A stretch of 43,241 nt of DNA, from assembly GCA_945865645.1 (NCBI GenBank), contig CAMBEI010000016.1:1-43241 (forward strand), in the 5' to 3' direction. Positions 16,407-24,531 of this stretch are shown here, one piece after another. The stretch comes from Chitinophaga pinensis. GTDB lineage: Bacteria; Bacteroidota; Bacteroidia; Chitinophagales; Chitinophagaceae. The position numbers were made by a program, and so were the translations under genes. The notes below the pieces were generated by a model that was not told the origin of the DNA, made no database searches, and worked only from the letters and a program-made list of their open reading frames with translations. Positions within the stretch are counted from its first letter, which is position 1. Each line of letters starts with the position of its first letter.

Positions 16407-17839
16407 TTCTCTTTATTTGTGTGGATTAATTCTATTTTCACTTTATACTTATTTCGTAAATGCCTTGCTATTGCTTCGGCAGCAAATACACTCCTATGCT
16501 GCCCACCAGTACAACCAAAATTTATCATCAGACTTTCAAAATTACGTTTAATATAATCTTCAACAGAAATATCAATAATACTATACACGCTGTTTAGAAA
16601 TTCCGGCATTTTTGTTTGCTGTTCTAAAAAGTCTTTTACTGACTTATCAAGTCCTGATAAATTTTTATACATAGAAAATCTTCCGGGATTTAAAATGCCT
16701 CTCATATCAAAAACAAAGCCGCCACCATTTTTAGTTTTGTCTTTCGGATAACCTGTTTTAATATAAGAGAAGCTATTTATAGTAACCACCAAAGGTGTAT
16801 CCACTTCTGCTTGTACCGGCGTAAATTCTGCTATTACCGCATCGCTTATGCAAAATTCTAGTACCTTTTTAAATTCGGGAACAGCAATACCTATAGTTTG
16901 ATTATTAATGAAGCATTTTAAATTTTGTAATGCTAATGGTATGCTTGTTAAAAAATGTGCCTTACGCTCAAATAAACCACGAAGCCCATAAGCGCCAAGT
17001 ACCTGTAATAATCGTATTAGTACATACCCATTATACTGACTGCGGAAAGTTTTTTTATCAATAGGTTCTTCCAGTACTTTTTCAAATGCCTCCATATAAT
17101 CTTCTAGCAGTGAATTTTTCCAATCATCAGGCAAGTTAGCTTTTGCTTGCCACAACAAAGAAGCTACGTCATATTGAGGAGCCCCCTGCATCCCTCCCTG
17201 ATAATCTATAAACTGAATACTGTTATCTTCTTTAACCATAATGTTCCTACTCTGAAAATCGCGGAACATAAAATATTTATACTCGGTGTGCGATAAATAA
17301 TTGCTCAATGTTTCAAAGTCATCAATTAGTTTCTGTTTGTCATATGGCTGGCGTAAAACATCTAAAAAATAATATTTAAAATACAGCAAATCTGCCATAA
17401 TGGCCTGCTTACCAAATATGGTATTGGTAATACATTGGCTATAATCTAATCCAACGTGCCCCTTAACCTGTAATAATGCCAAATGCGTTAAACTTAGTTT
17501 ATAGCATGTATACATAGCCGTTGTAAATCCTTCTTCTTCTAGTTTATCTAACAAAGAAATGTCGCCCAAGTCTTCCTGTATATAAATATCTCTTTGAGTA
17601 TTGATGCAAAATATTTCAGGTACCGATAAATTCTTTTTTTTAAAATAATTAGAAAAATAAATAAAGGATTCGTTTTCTTTCAGGTTTTTACCATAAGTAG
17701 CAATAAATGTTTTATCATCTGTGTTAATTCGATAATAATTTCGCTCGCTACCAGACTGGGGTAGTTTGTCTATAGATATAATTTCTAGTTTCGAAATAGA
17801 AAAAAACAGGTCTTTTATCTTATCAATAATTAAATCCAT
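16391..17839 (-). CDS. AmgK-like sugar kinase fused to a RapZ C-terminal domain
   Basis: This is a 482-residue two-domain protein. The N-terminal part (about 1-320) is an aminoglycoside-phosphotransferase-fold kinase, with an ATP-lobe FIATYGK and IQEDLGDISL, a catalytic loop FMFRDFQSRNIM with the usual HxD histidine replaced by phenylalanine, and the metal-binding IDYQGG. AmgK kinases phosphorylate the anomeric carbon of MurNAc or GlcNAc. The C-terminal part (about 335-482) matches the RapZ C-terminal domain: SFSYIKTGYP, FVFDMRGILNPGRF, LSGLDKSV and FGCTGGQHRSVFAAEAIARH. In E. coli this RapZ domain binds glucosamine-6-phosphate and partners in GlmS control. It is coupled to the MurU-like gene. 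Inference: an amino-sugar-sensing recycling kinase. Confidence 0.85.
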   Translation of the reverse strand: MDLIIDKIKDLFFSISKLEIISIDKLPQSGSERNYYRINTDDKTFIATYGKNLKENESFIYFSNYFKKKNLSVPEIFCINTQRDIYIQEDLGDISLLDKLEEEGFTTAMYTCYKLSLTHLALLQVKGHVGLDYSQCITNTIFGKQAIMADLLYFKYYFLDVLRQPYDKQKLIDDFETLSNYLSHTEYKYFMFRDFQSRNIMVKEDNSIQFIDYQGGMQGAPQYDVASLLWQAKANLPDDWKNSLLEDYMEAFEKVLEEPIDKKTFRSQYNGYVLIRLLQVLGAYGLRGLFERKAHFLTSIPLALQNLKCFINNQTIGIAVPEFKKVLEFCISDAVIAEFTPVQAEVDTPLVVTINSFSYIKTGYPKDKTKNGGGFVFDMRGILNPGRFSMYKNLSGLDKSVKDFLEQQTKMPEFLNSVYSIIDISVEDYIKRNFESLMINFGCTGGQHRSVFAAEAIARHLRNKYKVKIELIHTNKENWKTI

Positions 17840-17980
17840 TAGGATAGTTTATTCAAGTAAAATTAGAATAATTATGTTAGAGAAAATCAAGATCAGAAAT
17901 GTATAAAGAAAACTGCAAAATGTACTACCTGTAGAAATAGGTAATAACTAATATATTTTGAAATGAAAAATTTGTTTCCC

Positions 17981-18015
17981 AATTAATTTAGTATTAATTT
18001 GCTAATTAATTTAGT
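17981..18015 (+). promoter_or_regulatory. Direct repeat AATTAATTTAGT x2 upstream of umuD
   Basis: AATTAATTTAGT occurs at 17981-17992 and again at 18004-18015, a 23-bp spacing (about two helical turns). Both copies are followed by TTAAT- or TAATAAT-like sequence. The pair lies 46-80 bp before the umuD start, so it is a candidate operator for damage-responsive control. The binding factor is unknown. Confidence 0.4.
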
Positions 18016-18060
18016 TAATAATAATACTTCTCTTTTGAAGCTACAATAAAATTTATAATT

Positions 18061-18495
18061 ATGGAAGTAGAAGTATTTTTTGCGGCGGGGTATCTTGGCA
18101 GCAAGGCGTTTAAGCAATTAGATATACCCACAGCCAATGCCACCGGCTTTGTAGCTGCAGCCGATGACTATATGGAGCGAGGTATAGATCTAAATGAACA
18201 GCTCATTCGAAATAAGCCAGCCACCTATTTTATGCGCGTAAGTGGCAATAGTATGATAAACGCCTGCATACATAATGGTGATATTGTAATTGTAGACCGC
18301 TCTATAAAACCCACAAACGGTAAAATTGTAATTGCTGTTGTGGATGGAGAAATGCTGATACGGCGGTTAGAAAAAAGCATAAACAAAATGCGTCTTATTT
18401 CCGAAACTACGAAAATTGCGTCCATTGAAGTAAGCGAGTTTAGTGATCTAGTGATTTGGGGCGTGGTTACTTATGTGATAAAATTTATGGGCTAA
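18061..18495 (+). CDS. umuD: UmuD-like S24 peptidase-fold subunit, catalytic lysine replaced
   Basis: This 144-residue protein has the length and layout of UmuD (139 aa in E. coli). After a short N-terminal arm come TGFVAAADDYMERGIDLNEQ (28-47), the catalytic serine S64 in VSGNSM, GDIVIVDRSI and DGEMLIRRL. Aligning to E. coli UmuD, the catalytic K97 of GEFTVKKL falls on R101 here, and the cleavage dipeptide Cys-Gly (Ala-Gly in LexA) falls on T28-G29. Normal UmuD cleaves itself with RecA to form the Pol V subunit UmuD'. With arginine in place of the lysine general base, self-cleavage is doubtful. umuC follows after 284 bp. Confidence 0.88.
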   Translation: MEVEVFFAAGYLGSKAFKQLDIPTANATGFVAAADDYMERGIDLNEQLIRNKPATYFMRVSGNSMINACIHNGDIVIVDRSIKPTNGKIVIAVVDGEMLIRRLEKSINKMRLISETTKIASIEVSEFSDLVIWGVVTYVIKFMG

Positions 18496-18583
18496 TTTTT
18501 TTCAAAATTTAATAATCATGCCGCTCCTTAAAATTTGAATCCATCTTGTTTGAACCACAAAAAATAGAAATCTGGAAAATATT

Positions 18584-18758
18584 ATGATTTTTTTATACAC
18601 GGGTAGATTGCTCATATACCGCATTGGTAACATTAAATGCAGAACAAGTGATTCCCAAAGTTGCAGAATTATTAAAAAAAGAAAGTTTTTTCGGTAAAAT
18701 AAAAATAAATTATTTAAACAAAAAATATTCTGGCGTATTGAACTACGCTGACTTTTAG
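18584..18758 (+). pseudogene. Frameshifted small reading frame between umuD and umuC
   Basis: ATG at 18584 is followed by a run of seven T. As written it reads MIFLYTG and stops soon after. With one T fewer it reads MIFYTRVDCSYTALVTLNAE, then QVIPKVAELLKKESFFGKIK, then NYLNKKYSGVLNYADF and a stop at 18756-18758 (about 57 residues), 21 nt before umuC. The restored frame is protein-like throughout. I do not recognise it. It may be a decayed gene, a sequencing indel, or slippage-dependent. A homopolymer slip site inside a damage-tolerance operon is notable. Confidence 0.4.
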
Positions 18759-18779
18759 ACCCGAGATTAAAAGAAAAAA

Positions 18780-20051
18780 ATGAAAGCCCTTGTAGATTGC
18801 AATAGTTTTTATGCTGCCTGCGAAAGGCTATTCAAGCCCTCGCTGCATGGCAAGCCCGTTGTTGTATTAAGCAATAACGATGGATGCATAGTGTCCCGTA
18901 CAGATGAAGCCAAGGCCTTAGGCATACAAATGGCAGGACCTTATTATCAAAATAAAAAAGAAATTGAAAATAATAATGTGACTGTTTTTTCAAGTAATTA
19001 TCATTTGTATGGCGACTTAAGCTGGCGAGTAATGGAAACCCTGCGCATTCTTTCGCCGCATGTAGAAGTATATTCGGTTGATGAATCTTTTTTAGACCTT
19101 ACCGGCATTGATGAAAATAAGCTTTATGAATATGCGTTATTTTTAAAACACACCACAGAATTATGGACGGGTATCCCAGTATCTATAGGAATTGCGCCAA
19201 CAAAGGTATTATCTAAAGTGGCTAACCGACTTGCCAAAAAAGATAAAATAGGCACAAAGGGAGTAATGCTATTACAAAATATCGAACAGCAGATGAAAGC
19301 CTTACAAAAAACACCGGTAGAAGATGTTTGGGGAGTAGGTGCTGCGGGATCTAAAAAATTAAGATTATTCAACATTAATACTGCTTGGGATTTACGAAAT
19401 ATAAGTGAAGAGTGGGCAAGAAAAAATTTGAGTGGTATTGTTGGTGTAAGGCTTATAAAAGAATTACGTGGAGAGGCTTGTATAGAAATGAAAAAATCGT
19501 TGGAAACAAAAAAAATGATATGCACTAGCCGTATGTTCGGCAAACCAGTTTATGATTTAAATGAATTAAAAGAAGCGGTAGCTACCTATATTACTAGGGC
19601 AGGAGAAAAATTACGTCGGCAAAATAGTGCTGCAAAAACTATTAGCATTTTTGTAGTAACAAACAATTACAGCAGCAAGTACGAATACAAGCCAGTTAGC
19701 AGCTCATTGTATACAATACTACCATATGCCACATCACTTACCAATTTGCTTATTACACACGCCATGCCACTAGTAAATAATTTGTATAGAAAAGGTAGTA
19801 AATATTTAAAAGCGGGTGTTGTACTTAGTGGTATAGTGCCCGACAATGCAGTACAGTTTAATTTATTTAATGCTCCATCAAATGAGCAGAATAAAAATTT
19901 GATTAAAATAATTGATAATATAAATTTTAGTATGCGTGATGATGTGTTAAAATTTGCCAGGGCGGGCACAAAACGAAACTGGAAAATGCGTCAGGAACTA
20001 AGAAGCAAGCGATTTACTACAAGATGGGAGGAATTATTTGAAGTAAAATAA
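18780..20051 (+). CDS. umuC: UmuC, catalytic subunit of error-prone DNA polymerase V
   Basis: This 423-residue Y-family polymerase is close to E. coli UmuC (422 aa). It begins MKALVDCNSFYAACERLF, with D6 as the first metal ligand and the steric-gate region beside it. Palm residues follow in VYSVDESFLDLTG (about 98-110) and GIPVSIGIAPTKVLSKVANR. Then come the thumb helix-hairpin-helix (VWGVGAAGSKKLRLF), the little-finger domain, and the C-terminal DUF4113 tail (SKRFTTRWEELFEVK), typical of UmuC. Function: translesion synthesis past damaged bases with UmuD'. It probably shares a transcript with umuD. Confidence 0.95.
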   Translation: MKALVDCNSFYAACERLFKPSLHGKPVVVLSNNDGCIVSRTDEAKALGIQMAGPYYQNKKEIENNNVTVFSSNYHLYGDLSWRVMETLRILSPHVEVYSVDESFLDLTGIDENKLYEYALFLKHTTELWTGIPVSIGIAPTKVLSKVANRLAKKDKIGTKGVMLLQNIEQQMKALQKTPVEDVWGVGAAGSKKLRLFNINTAWDLRNISEEWARKNLSGIVGVRLIKELRGEACIEMKKSLETKKMICTSRMFGKPVYDLNELKEAVATYITRAGEKLRRQNSAAKTISIFVVTNNYSSKYEYKPVSSSLYTILPYATSLTNLLITHAMPLVNNLYRKGSKYLKAGVVLSGIVPDNAVQFNLFNAPSNEQNKNLIKIIDNINFSMRDDVLKFARAGTKRNWKMRQELRSKRFTTRWEELFEVK

Positions 20052-20243
20052 TGTACACTAATATATAAAAAGATAACCTTTTAATCATTACGTTTTTTAT
20101 ATTAAAAGTAGGATATAGTTAATTAACTGACTATAGCTAAAAATATAATAAAAAGGATAATGATAATAATATTATAAATTTATCGTTTTATTAAGAACCG
20201 CTAGTAGGTATATTAATCCTAAAGGCTATATAAAATTTTAAAA

Positions 20244-20394
20244 ATGAAAAATTAGATAACCGCAGCCTTTACTACTAATGCGCCAGATGATCTTAAGTAT
20301 AACAAAAAAGCTTTGTTTGTCACAAAAAAACCTGTCTATATATACCGAAGAAGATTTAGGAGAGGGTATTCTGGATGTAAGTGTTGTGTATTAG
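20244..20394 (+). pseudogene. Decayed small reading frame, unassigned
   Basis: ATG at 20244 reads MKN, a TAG, then ITAAFTTNAPDDLKYNKKAL and FVTKKPVYIY. A frame change near 20345 then gives TEEDLGEGILDVSVVY and a stop at 20392-20394. The joined sequence resembles coding sequence, but it is short and I cannot assign it. One nonsense codon and one shift argue for decay. Confidence 0.3.
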
Positions 20395-20495
20395 AATAAA
20401 AACAGGACTTATTATAGCTAAATTGCTCCTTGGTTATTTACAACCTTATTTACATTTTACACTTCTTTTTAAAATTAAAAATGTCTGAAATCAAG

Positions 20496-20503
20496 TAATT
20501 TTG
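20496..20503 (+). promoter_or_regulatory. TAnnTTTG promoter box (TAATTTTG) for crtD
   Basis: TAATTTTG fits the -7 consensus and lies 15 nt before the ATG at 20519. It overlaps TTTTGTGTTTAA, which resembles the TTGTTTAA half-site repeated before the sigma/crt operon, so the same regulator could act here. Confidence 0.5.
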
Positions 20504-20518
20504 TGTTTAAGAAAAATT

Positions 20519-21994
20519 ATGATTACAGAAAAATATAAAGCCTGTGCTATTATTGGTGCTGGCGTATCGGGTTTAGCAGCTGCCATTAGGATGCGCAACA
20601 AAGGATACCGGGTAACTGTATTTGAAGCAAATTCGTTTGCGGGTGGTAAATTATCAACTGAAACTAAAGATGGATATCGGTTTGATATGGGTCCTTCCGT
20701 TTTTACCATGCCAGAATATGTTGATGAGTTATTTAAAATATCGGGTAAAAACCCACGGGAGCATTTTAACTACACCCAACTTGACCCGGTTTACAAATAT
20801 TTTTTTGAAGATGGAAGTTCTTTAGATGCTTATCATGGTAAAGAAAAATTTGCGGAGCAGTTAGCTGAAAAAACAAAAGATAGAAAAGAAGATATTATCA
20901 AACATCTTGATAAAACGGAAAAAATCTACAATCTTACAGATGAAGTTTTCTTAAAAAATTCATTGCATAAACTAAAAGGTTTTTTTACCTGGTCAGTAGT
21001 AAAAGGTATTTTAAACTTTGGAAAGATAGGTGCTTTTGGTAGTATGGATGCTGCAAATAAAAAGACATTTAAAGATTCAAGATTAATAAAAATATTTAAC
21101 CGCTACGCAACATACAATGGCTCTAGTCCATATTTATCGCCAGCCACATTAAATGTTATTGCGCATGTAGAAATTGTAAAGGGAGCCTTTTATCCAGATG
21201 GTGGCATGTTTAGTATTACTGCTTCATTATTAAAACTAGCTAAAGATATTGGTGTAGAGTTTAAATTTTCAACCGCTGTAAGAGAGATCTTAATAAAGGA
21301 TAATAAAGCAACTGGAGTAAAAACTGATCATGAAATACAATTATTTGATGTAGTTATTAGTAATATGGATGTGTATAACAGTTATAAAAAGTTGATGCCG
21401 CTTGTAAAAAAGCCGGCCAAAACTTTAGATCAGCCAAAATCTAGTTCGGGTATTATTTTTTATTGGGGTATTAAAAAAGAGTTTAAAAATTTGGGGCTCC
21501 ACAATATTCTTTTTAGTGCAAATTACGAAGAAGAATTTAACAATATTTTTTTAAAAAAATCTATTTATAATGACCCTACCATATATATCAATATTACCAG
21601 TAAGCACACCCCATCTGATGCTCCTGCTGGATGCGAAAACTGGTTTTGTTTTATAAATGTGCCAAATAATACAGGACAAGACTGGAATTTATACATTACA
21701 GAGTCCCGTATAAATATGATACAAAAAATAAATAAGATATTAAAAACAGATATTACTCCGCTAATAGAAAGTGAAACGGTTTTTGATCCACGGACTATAG
21801 AAAGTCGAACATCGAGTGCTTTTGGTGCTATTTACGGCAATAGTTCTAATAATAAATTTGCAGCTTTTTTACGACATGCAAACTTTTCTAAAAAAATTAA
21901 AAATTTATACTTCTGTGGGGGCAGTGTGCATCCGGGACCAAGTATACCGTTATGTTTATTATCAGCAAAAATTACAACTGATTTAATTAAGTAA
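20519..21994 (+). CDS. crtD: 1-hydroxycarotenoid 3,4-desaturase, CrtD type
   Basis: This is a 491-residue FAD-dependent desaturase of the CrtI superfamily. The dinucleotide-binding motif ACAIIGAGVSGLAAAIRMRN is near the start, followed by FEANSFAGGKLS and FDMGPSVFTMPEYVDELF, with a C-terminal CGGSVHPGPSIPLCLLSAK. The internal phrases LFNRYATYNGSSPY and GAFYPDGGMFSI resemble flavobacterial CrtD rather than phytoene desaturase. I start it at ATG 20519, because an upstream non-ATG start would fall inside the promoter box. It lies apart from, and convergent with, the crt operon. Predicted reaction: 3',4'-desaturation of a 1'-hydroxylated end group after CruF. Confidence 0.87.
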   Translation: MITEKYKACAIIGAGVSGLAAAIRMRNKGYRVTVFEANSFAGGKLSTETKDGYRFDMGPSVFTMPEYVDELFKISGKNPREHFNYTQLDPVYKYFFEDGSSLDAYHGKEKFAEQLAEKTKDRKEDIIKHLDKTEKIYNLTDEVFLKNSLHKLKGFFTWSVVKGILNFGKIGAFGSMDAANKKTFKDSRLIKIFNRYATYNGSSPYLSPATLNVIAHVEIVKGAFYPDGGMFSITASLLKLAKDIGVEFKFSTAVREILIKDNKATGVKTDHEIQLFDVVISNMDVYNSYKKLMPLVKKPAKTLDQPKSSSGIIFYWGIKKEFKNLGLHNILFSANYEEEFNNIFLKKSIYNDPTIYINITSKHTPSDAPAGCENWFCFINVPNNTGQDWNLYITESRINMIQKINKILKTDITPLIESETVFDPRTIESRTSSAFGAIYGNSSNNKFAAFLRHANFSKKIKNLYFCGGSVHPGPSIPLCLLSAKITTDLIK

Positions 21995-22092
21995 TTTAAT
22001 AACAGTAGAATAATTATTAATAAGCAGAAAAGTGGACTAGGTGTAAGTAAAAAGCTATAAAATGTAACTAATTAGCTGATAATTTAGAATCT

Positions 22093-22788
22093 TTATTGAT
22101 TAAAGTTATTACTTTTTAATTTTTCATAAATTACAATATTCATCAGTATTAGTAACATACCATAAAATACGTCTTCAACTGGAATGGTAAATATTTTTAT
22201 ATTAAGATTTTCGGCTTCGTTATACAGCACAACCGGTATAGCTGTAAGAAATCCATTAACAATTAAAAAAGGGATTAGGGAGATAAAAAATGATATCAAG
22301 AAGGAAATCGCATCAAAACTTTTAAAATAATTACGAAAAAAATAAAGGCCCATAATAAAACTGGCAGTTAAAATAAAGGTTAATGCTGTATAATATTTAT
22401 CAACATTAATTATCCCAATTATTAATAAGCAAATGGCTAGCATTTTTAAAAATATATCAGCCTGTTTATTTTTTTTTAATCTTGGAAAGTAGCATCTTAT
22501 ACAGGCGTAAATAAATACACAGCAATAAGGTATAATAAAAAAGAAAAGTAGTTCCTCTAGGGGAAGGTTGATAAATTTAATACCAGTAATGTACGTTTCA
22601 TTAAAATGCCATATCCCTATTGAAGTAAAATAAATATCCCAACAAATATAAATAGTTGCAGGAATAAGCATGGCAATAAAAAGGTATTTCCAATTTTTAT
22701 AAAATTCTAATTTTTTATCAAAACTTAATGCTATAGGTCCTAGCACAGAGGCAGTAAGTATTAAAAAATATGTATAATGAGCGTTCAA
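22093..22788 (-). CDS. crtY: Lycopene cyclase, CrtYcd (fused heterodimer type)
   Basis: This 231-residue protein has about seven membrane segments and two tandem lycopene-cyclase domains. The first carries the conserved NLPLEELLFFFIIPYCCVF and GIWHFN motif; the second carries FTIPVEDVFYGMLLILMN. This is the CrtYc-CrtYd fusion found in Bacteroidota and archaea, unrelated to plant-type CrtY. It forms beta-ionone rings. The best start is TTG at 22788, 6 nt after the crtZ stop; no nearby ATG fits. It is the last gene of the operon. With CruF present, one-sided cyclisation to gamma-carotene is expected. Confidence 0.88.
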   Translation of the reverse strand: MNAHYTYFLILTASVLGPIALSFDKKLEFYKNWKYLFIAMLIPATIYICWDIYFTSIGIWHFNETYITGIKFINLPLEELLFFFIIPYCCVFIYACIRCYFPRLKKNKQADIFLKMLAICLLIIGIINVDKYYTALTFILTASFIMGLYFFRNYFKSFDAISFLISFFISLIPFLIVNGFLTAIPVVLYNEAENLNIKIFTIPVEDVFYGMLLILMNIVIYEKLKSNNFNQ

Positions 22789-22794
22789 GTAATT

Positions 22795-23271
22795 CTATTT
22801 ATTGTGAAGTTTTTTATCGTATATAATTTTATCCCAGTATTTTTTATGTACCCAAAGCATGCCAAAACTTTCTCCTTGTTCTTTGCCTAAATTTTTATGA
22901 TGCATTTTATGTGCCCATCGCAAAGTGCGTATATAATTATTATTACTTCGTGTAAACCACTTAAATCGCTGGTGAATAATTACTTCATGAACAATAAAAT
23001 AAGCAATTCCATAAAGAGAAATTCCTGCTCCAATTGATATCATCACGTACTTACTATATATTACGCCAAACATAATTAATAGCCAGCTAGGTATTGCAAA
23101 TAGGAGAAAGAAAGCATCATTTTTTTCAAAAAATCCGCCTTCTTTCTGGTGATGATCTTTATGAAGGTACCATCCTATGCCATGCATGATATAGCGATGA
23201 AGCCACCAGGTAAAAGCTTCCATTAAGGTAAAAGTTGTTAAAGTTATTGATATGTAAAAAAGATAAATCAT
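22795..23271 (-). CDS. crtZ: Beta-carotene 3-hydroxylase, CrtZ
   Basis: This 158-residue di-iron membrane hydroxylase has the full set of histidine boxes: WWLHRYIMHG (HxxxxH), HKDHHQKEGG (HxxHH), VHEVIIHQRF and RWAHKMHHKN. The length and boxes match CrtZ (fatty-acid hydroxylase superfamily). It adds the 3-hydroxyl to the beta-ionone ring. It lies 15 nt after the cruF stop and 6 nt before the cyclase start, in the same operon. Confidence 0.93.
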   Translation of the reverse strand: MIYLFYISITLTTFTLMEAFTWWLHRYIMHGIGWYLHKDHHQKEGGFFEKNDAFFLLFAIPSWLLIMFGVIYSKYVMISIGAGISLYGIAYFIVHEVIIHQRFKWFTRSNNNYIRTLRWAHKMHHKNLGKEQGESFGMLWVHKKYWDKIIYDKKLHNK

Positions 23272-23286
23272 TAATTAATTATTTAA

Positions 23287-23976
23287 TTAAAAAAATGTGC
23301 GTAACAGTAAAAAAAACATTACTTGAATGAGTAACAAATTTATTGCAAAATAATTTTGTTTATTAAATTTTGAAAAATTAAATACCGTTAATAACAATAA
23401 ACTAATTGCAAACCAGCATATATAGTTTTTCATGGGTATTGTTCCATTACCATTCCATTTCCAGTAGTTTAATTTTACTGCAATGGGTTCCATTAGCCAA
23501 TCAAATAGTAGTGCTAAGATAGCGCCGTCTATTATTACAGATAAGGCTTTAATAACCATAGGCGATTTACCTGTATCTAAAGCAATGCGATTAATAGCTT
23601 TCATTAGTAAAGTATGTATGCTAACACCACAACAGTAAATAATAATAAACCAATTTATGCCTATTAATAATGGTAAATTTTTAATGCTAAAGCCGAGTGT
23701 TTTTCCATAAGTATAATCACCAAATAATAAGCCAGTTTTGATACCAATCAGTTCAACAGCAAGGCCAATAAAAACAGTAATTAGTAAAAAAATAAAAAAG
23801 GATTTATTTTTATCTCTTTGTGTCCATATTAACAATATAAAAGATAGTAATAAATTATAGGGTGTAGCTGCTATAAAAAATGCTTTATCAAAAAATAAAA
23901 GTCCTAGTAACCCAATGACATGAAAAACTACAGCAATGGTTGTAGCAATATGAAATTTTGTTAAATTAGTAAACAC
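23287..23976 (-). CDS. cruF: Carotenoid 1,2-hydratase, CruF type
   Basis: This 229-residue polytopic membrane protein of the DUF422 (carotenoid biosynthesis protein) family has about seven helices. Landmarks are VELIGIKTGLLFGDYTYGKT followed by LG, PLLIGINWFIIIYCCG, and the acidic FDWLMEPIAVKLNYWKW, whose aspartate and glutamate are conserved in CruF and bisanhydrobacterioruberin hydratase. CruF adds water across the 1',2' double bond of an acyclic psi end. It starts at GTG, 22 nt after the idi stop. Together with CrtD it defines a monocyclic 1'-hydroxy pathway. Confidence 0.87.
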   Translation of the reverse strand: MFTNLTKFHIATTIAVVFHVIGLLGLLFFDKAFFIAATPYNLLLSFILLIWTQRDKNKSFFIFLLITVFIGLAVELIGIKTGLLFGDYTYGKTLGFSIKNLPLLIGINWFIIIYCCGVSIHTLLMKAINRIALDTGKSPMVIKALSVIIDGAILALLFDWLMEPIAVKLNYWKWNGNGTIPMKNYICWFAISLLLLTVFNFSKFNKQNYFAINLLLIQVMFFLLLRTFF

Positions 23977-23998
23977 GTAGTTTTTTCTATAAATTAAA

Positions 23999-24517
23999 TT
24001 AAATAGCTATTACACAAAGGTAATCTACCATTTTTGGAAAAGCAATTTTAAACCACTCCGTATATTTATGTGGGTGTGATTTTATCGAATTTTTAATTTC
24101 TTCTACTGGCATAAAGCAGTAATCACTTACTTCTTCAGCATTAGGTGTAATAATGCCATCATATGTGCCAAAAAAAACATGATCAAATTCATGCTCCGTT
24201 AATCCGTTATCAAAAGAAACTTTATAAATAAAATCAAATGCTTTTTTAAGTTTGGTATTAAAGCCCATTTCTTGTTGCAGGCGTATTTCTGCTGCGCTTA
24301 AAGTTTCTTCACCTGGTTTGGGGTGACTACAGCAAGCATTTGTCCATAAACCAGCACTATGGTATTTTTTATTAGCTCTTTTGTGCAGAAGCATTTCTCC
24401 ATGTGCATTAAAAATAAAAATACTAAAAGCTCTATGCAATAAAGCTTTTTGGTGAACTTCTAGTTTTGTAATAGTTCCAATTTGCACATCATAGTCGTCT
24501 ACTAAAATAATATCCAT
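23999..24517 (-). CDS. idi: Isopentenyl-diphosphate delta-isomerase, type I
   Basis: This 172-residue Nudix-fold enzyme has the catalytic cysteine in WTNACCSHPKPGE (about 57-69) and the Nudix-like helix AAEIRLQQEMGF. The glutamates in LTEHEFDHVFFGTYDG are also visible, as in type I Idi. It interconverts IPP and DMAPP, balancing precursors for carotenoids. It is the third carotenoid-pathway gene of the minus-strand operon, 14 nt after crtB. Its presence inside the crt operon is common in Bacteroidota. Confidence 0.95.
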   Translation of the reverse strand: MDIILVDDYDVQIGTITKLEVHQKALLHRAFSIFIFNAHGEMLLHKRANKKYHSAGLWTNACCSHPKPGEETLSAAEIRLQQEMGFNTKLKKAFDFIYKVSFDNGLTEHEFDHVFFGTYDGIITPNAEEVSDYCFMPVEEIKNSIKSHPHKYTEWFKIAFPKMVDYLCVIAI

Positions 24518-24531
24518 AAATATTAGTAAAG

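Larger units (their letters stand above)
20052..20518. other. Intergenic region between umuC and crtD
   Basis: This is very AT-rich. At 20244-20394 a small decayed frame can be pieced together (separate entry). The remainder is low-complexity A/T with no stem-loop that I could call a terminator. The crtD promoter box is at the right end. Confidence 0.5.

Noticed and set aside
20501..20518. Upstream non-ATG start for crtD
   Set aside because: It lies inside the TAnnTTTG promoter box and would not be transcribed; ATG 20519 gives the usual N-terminus.
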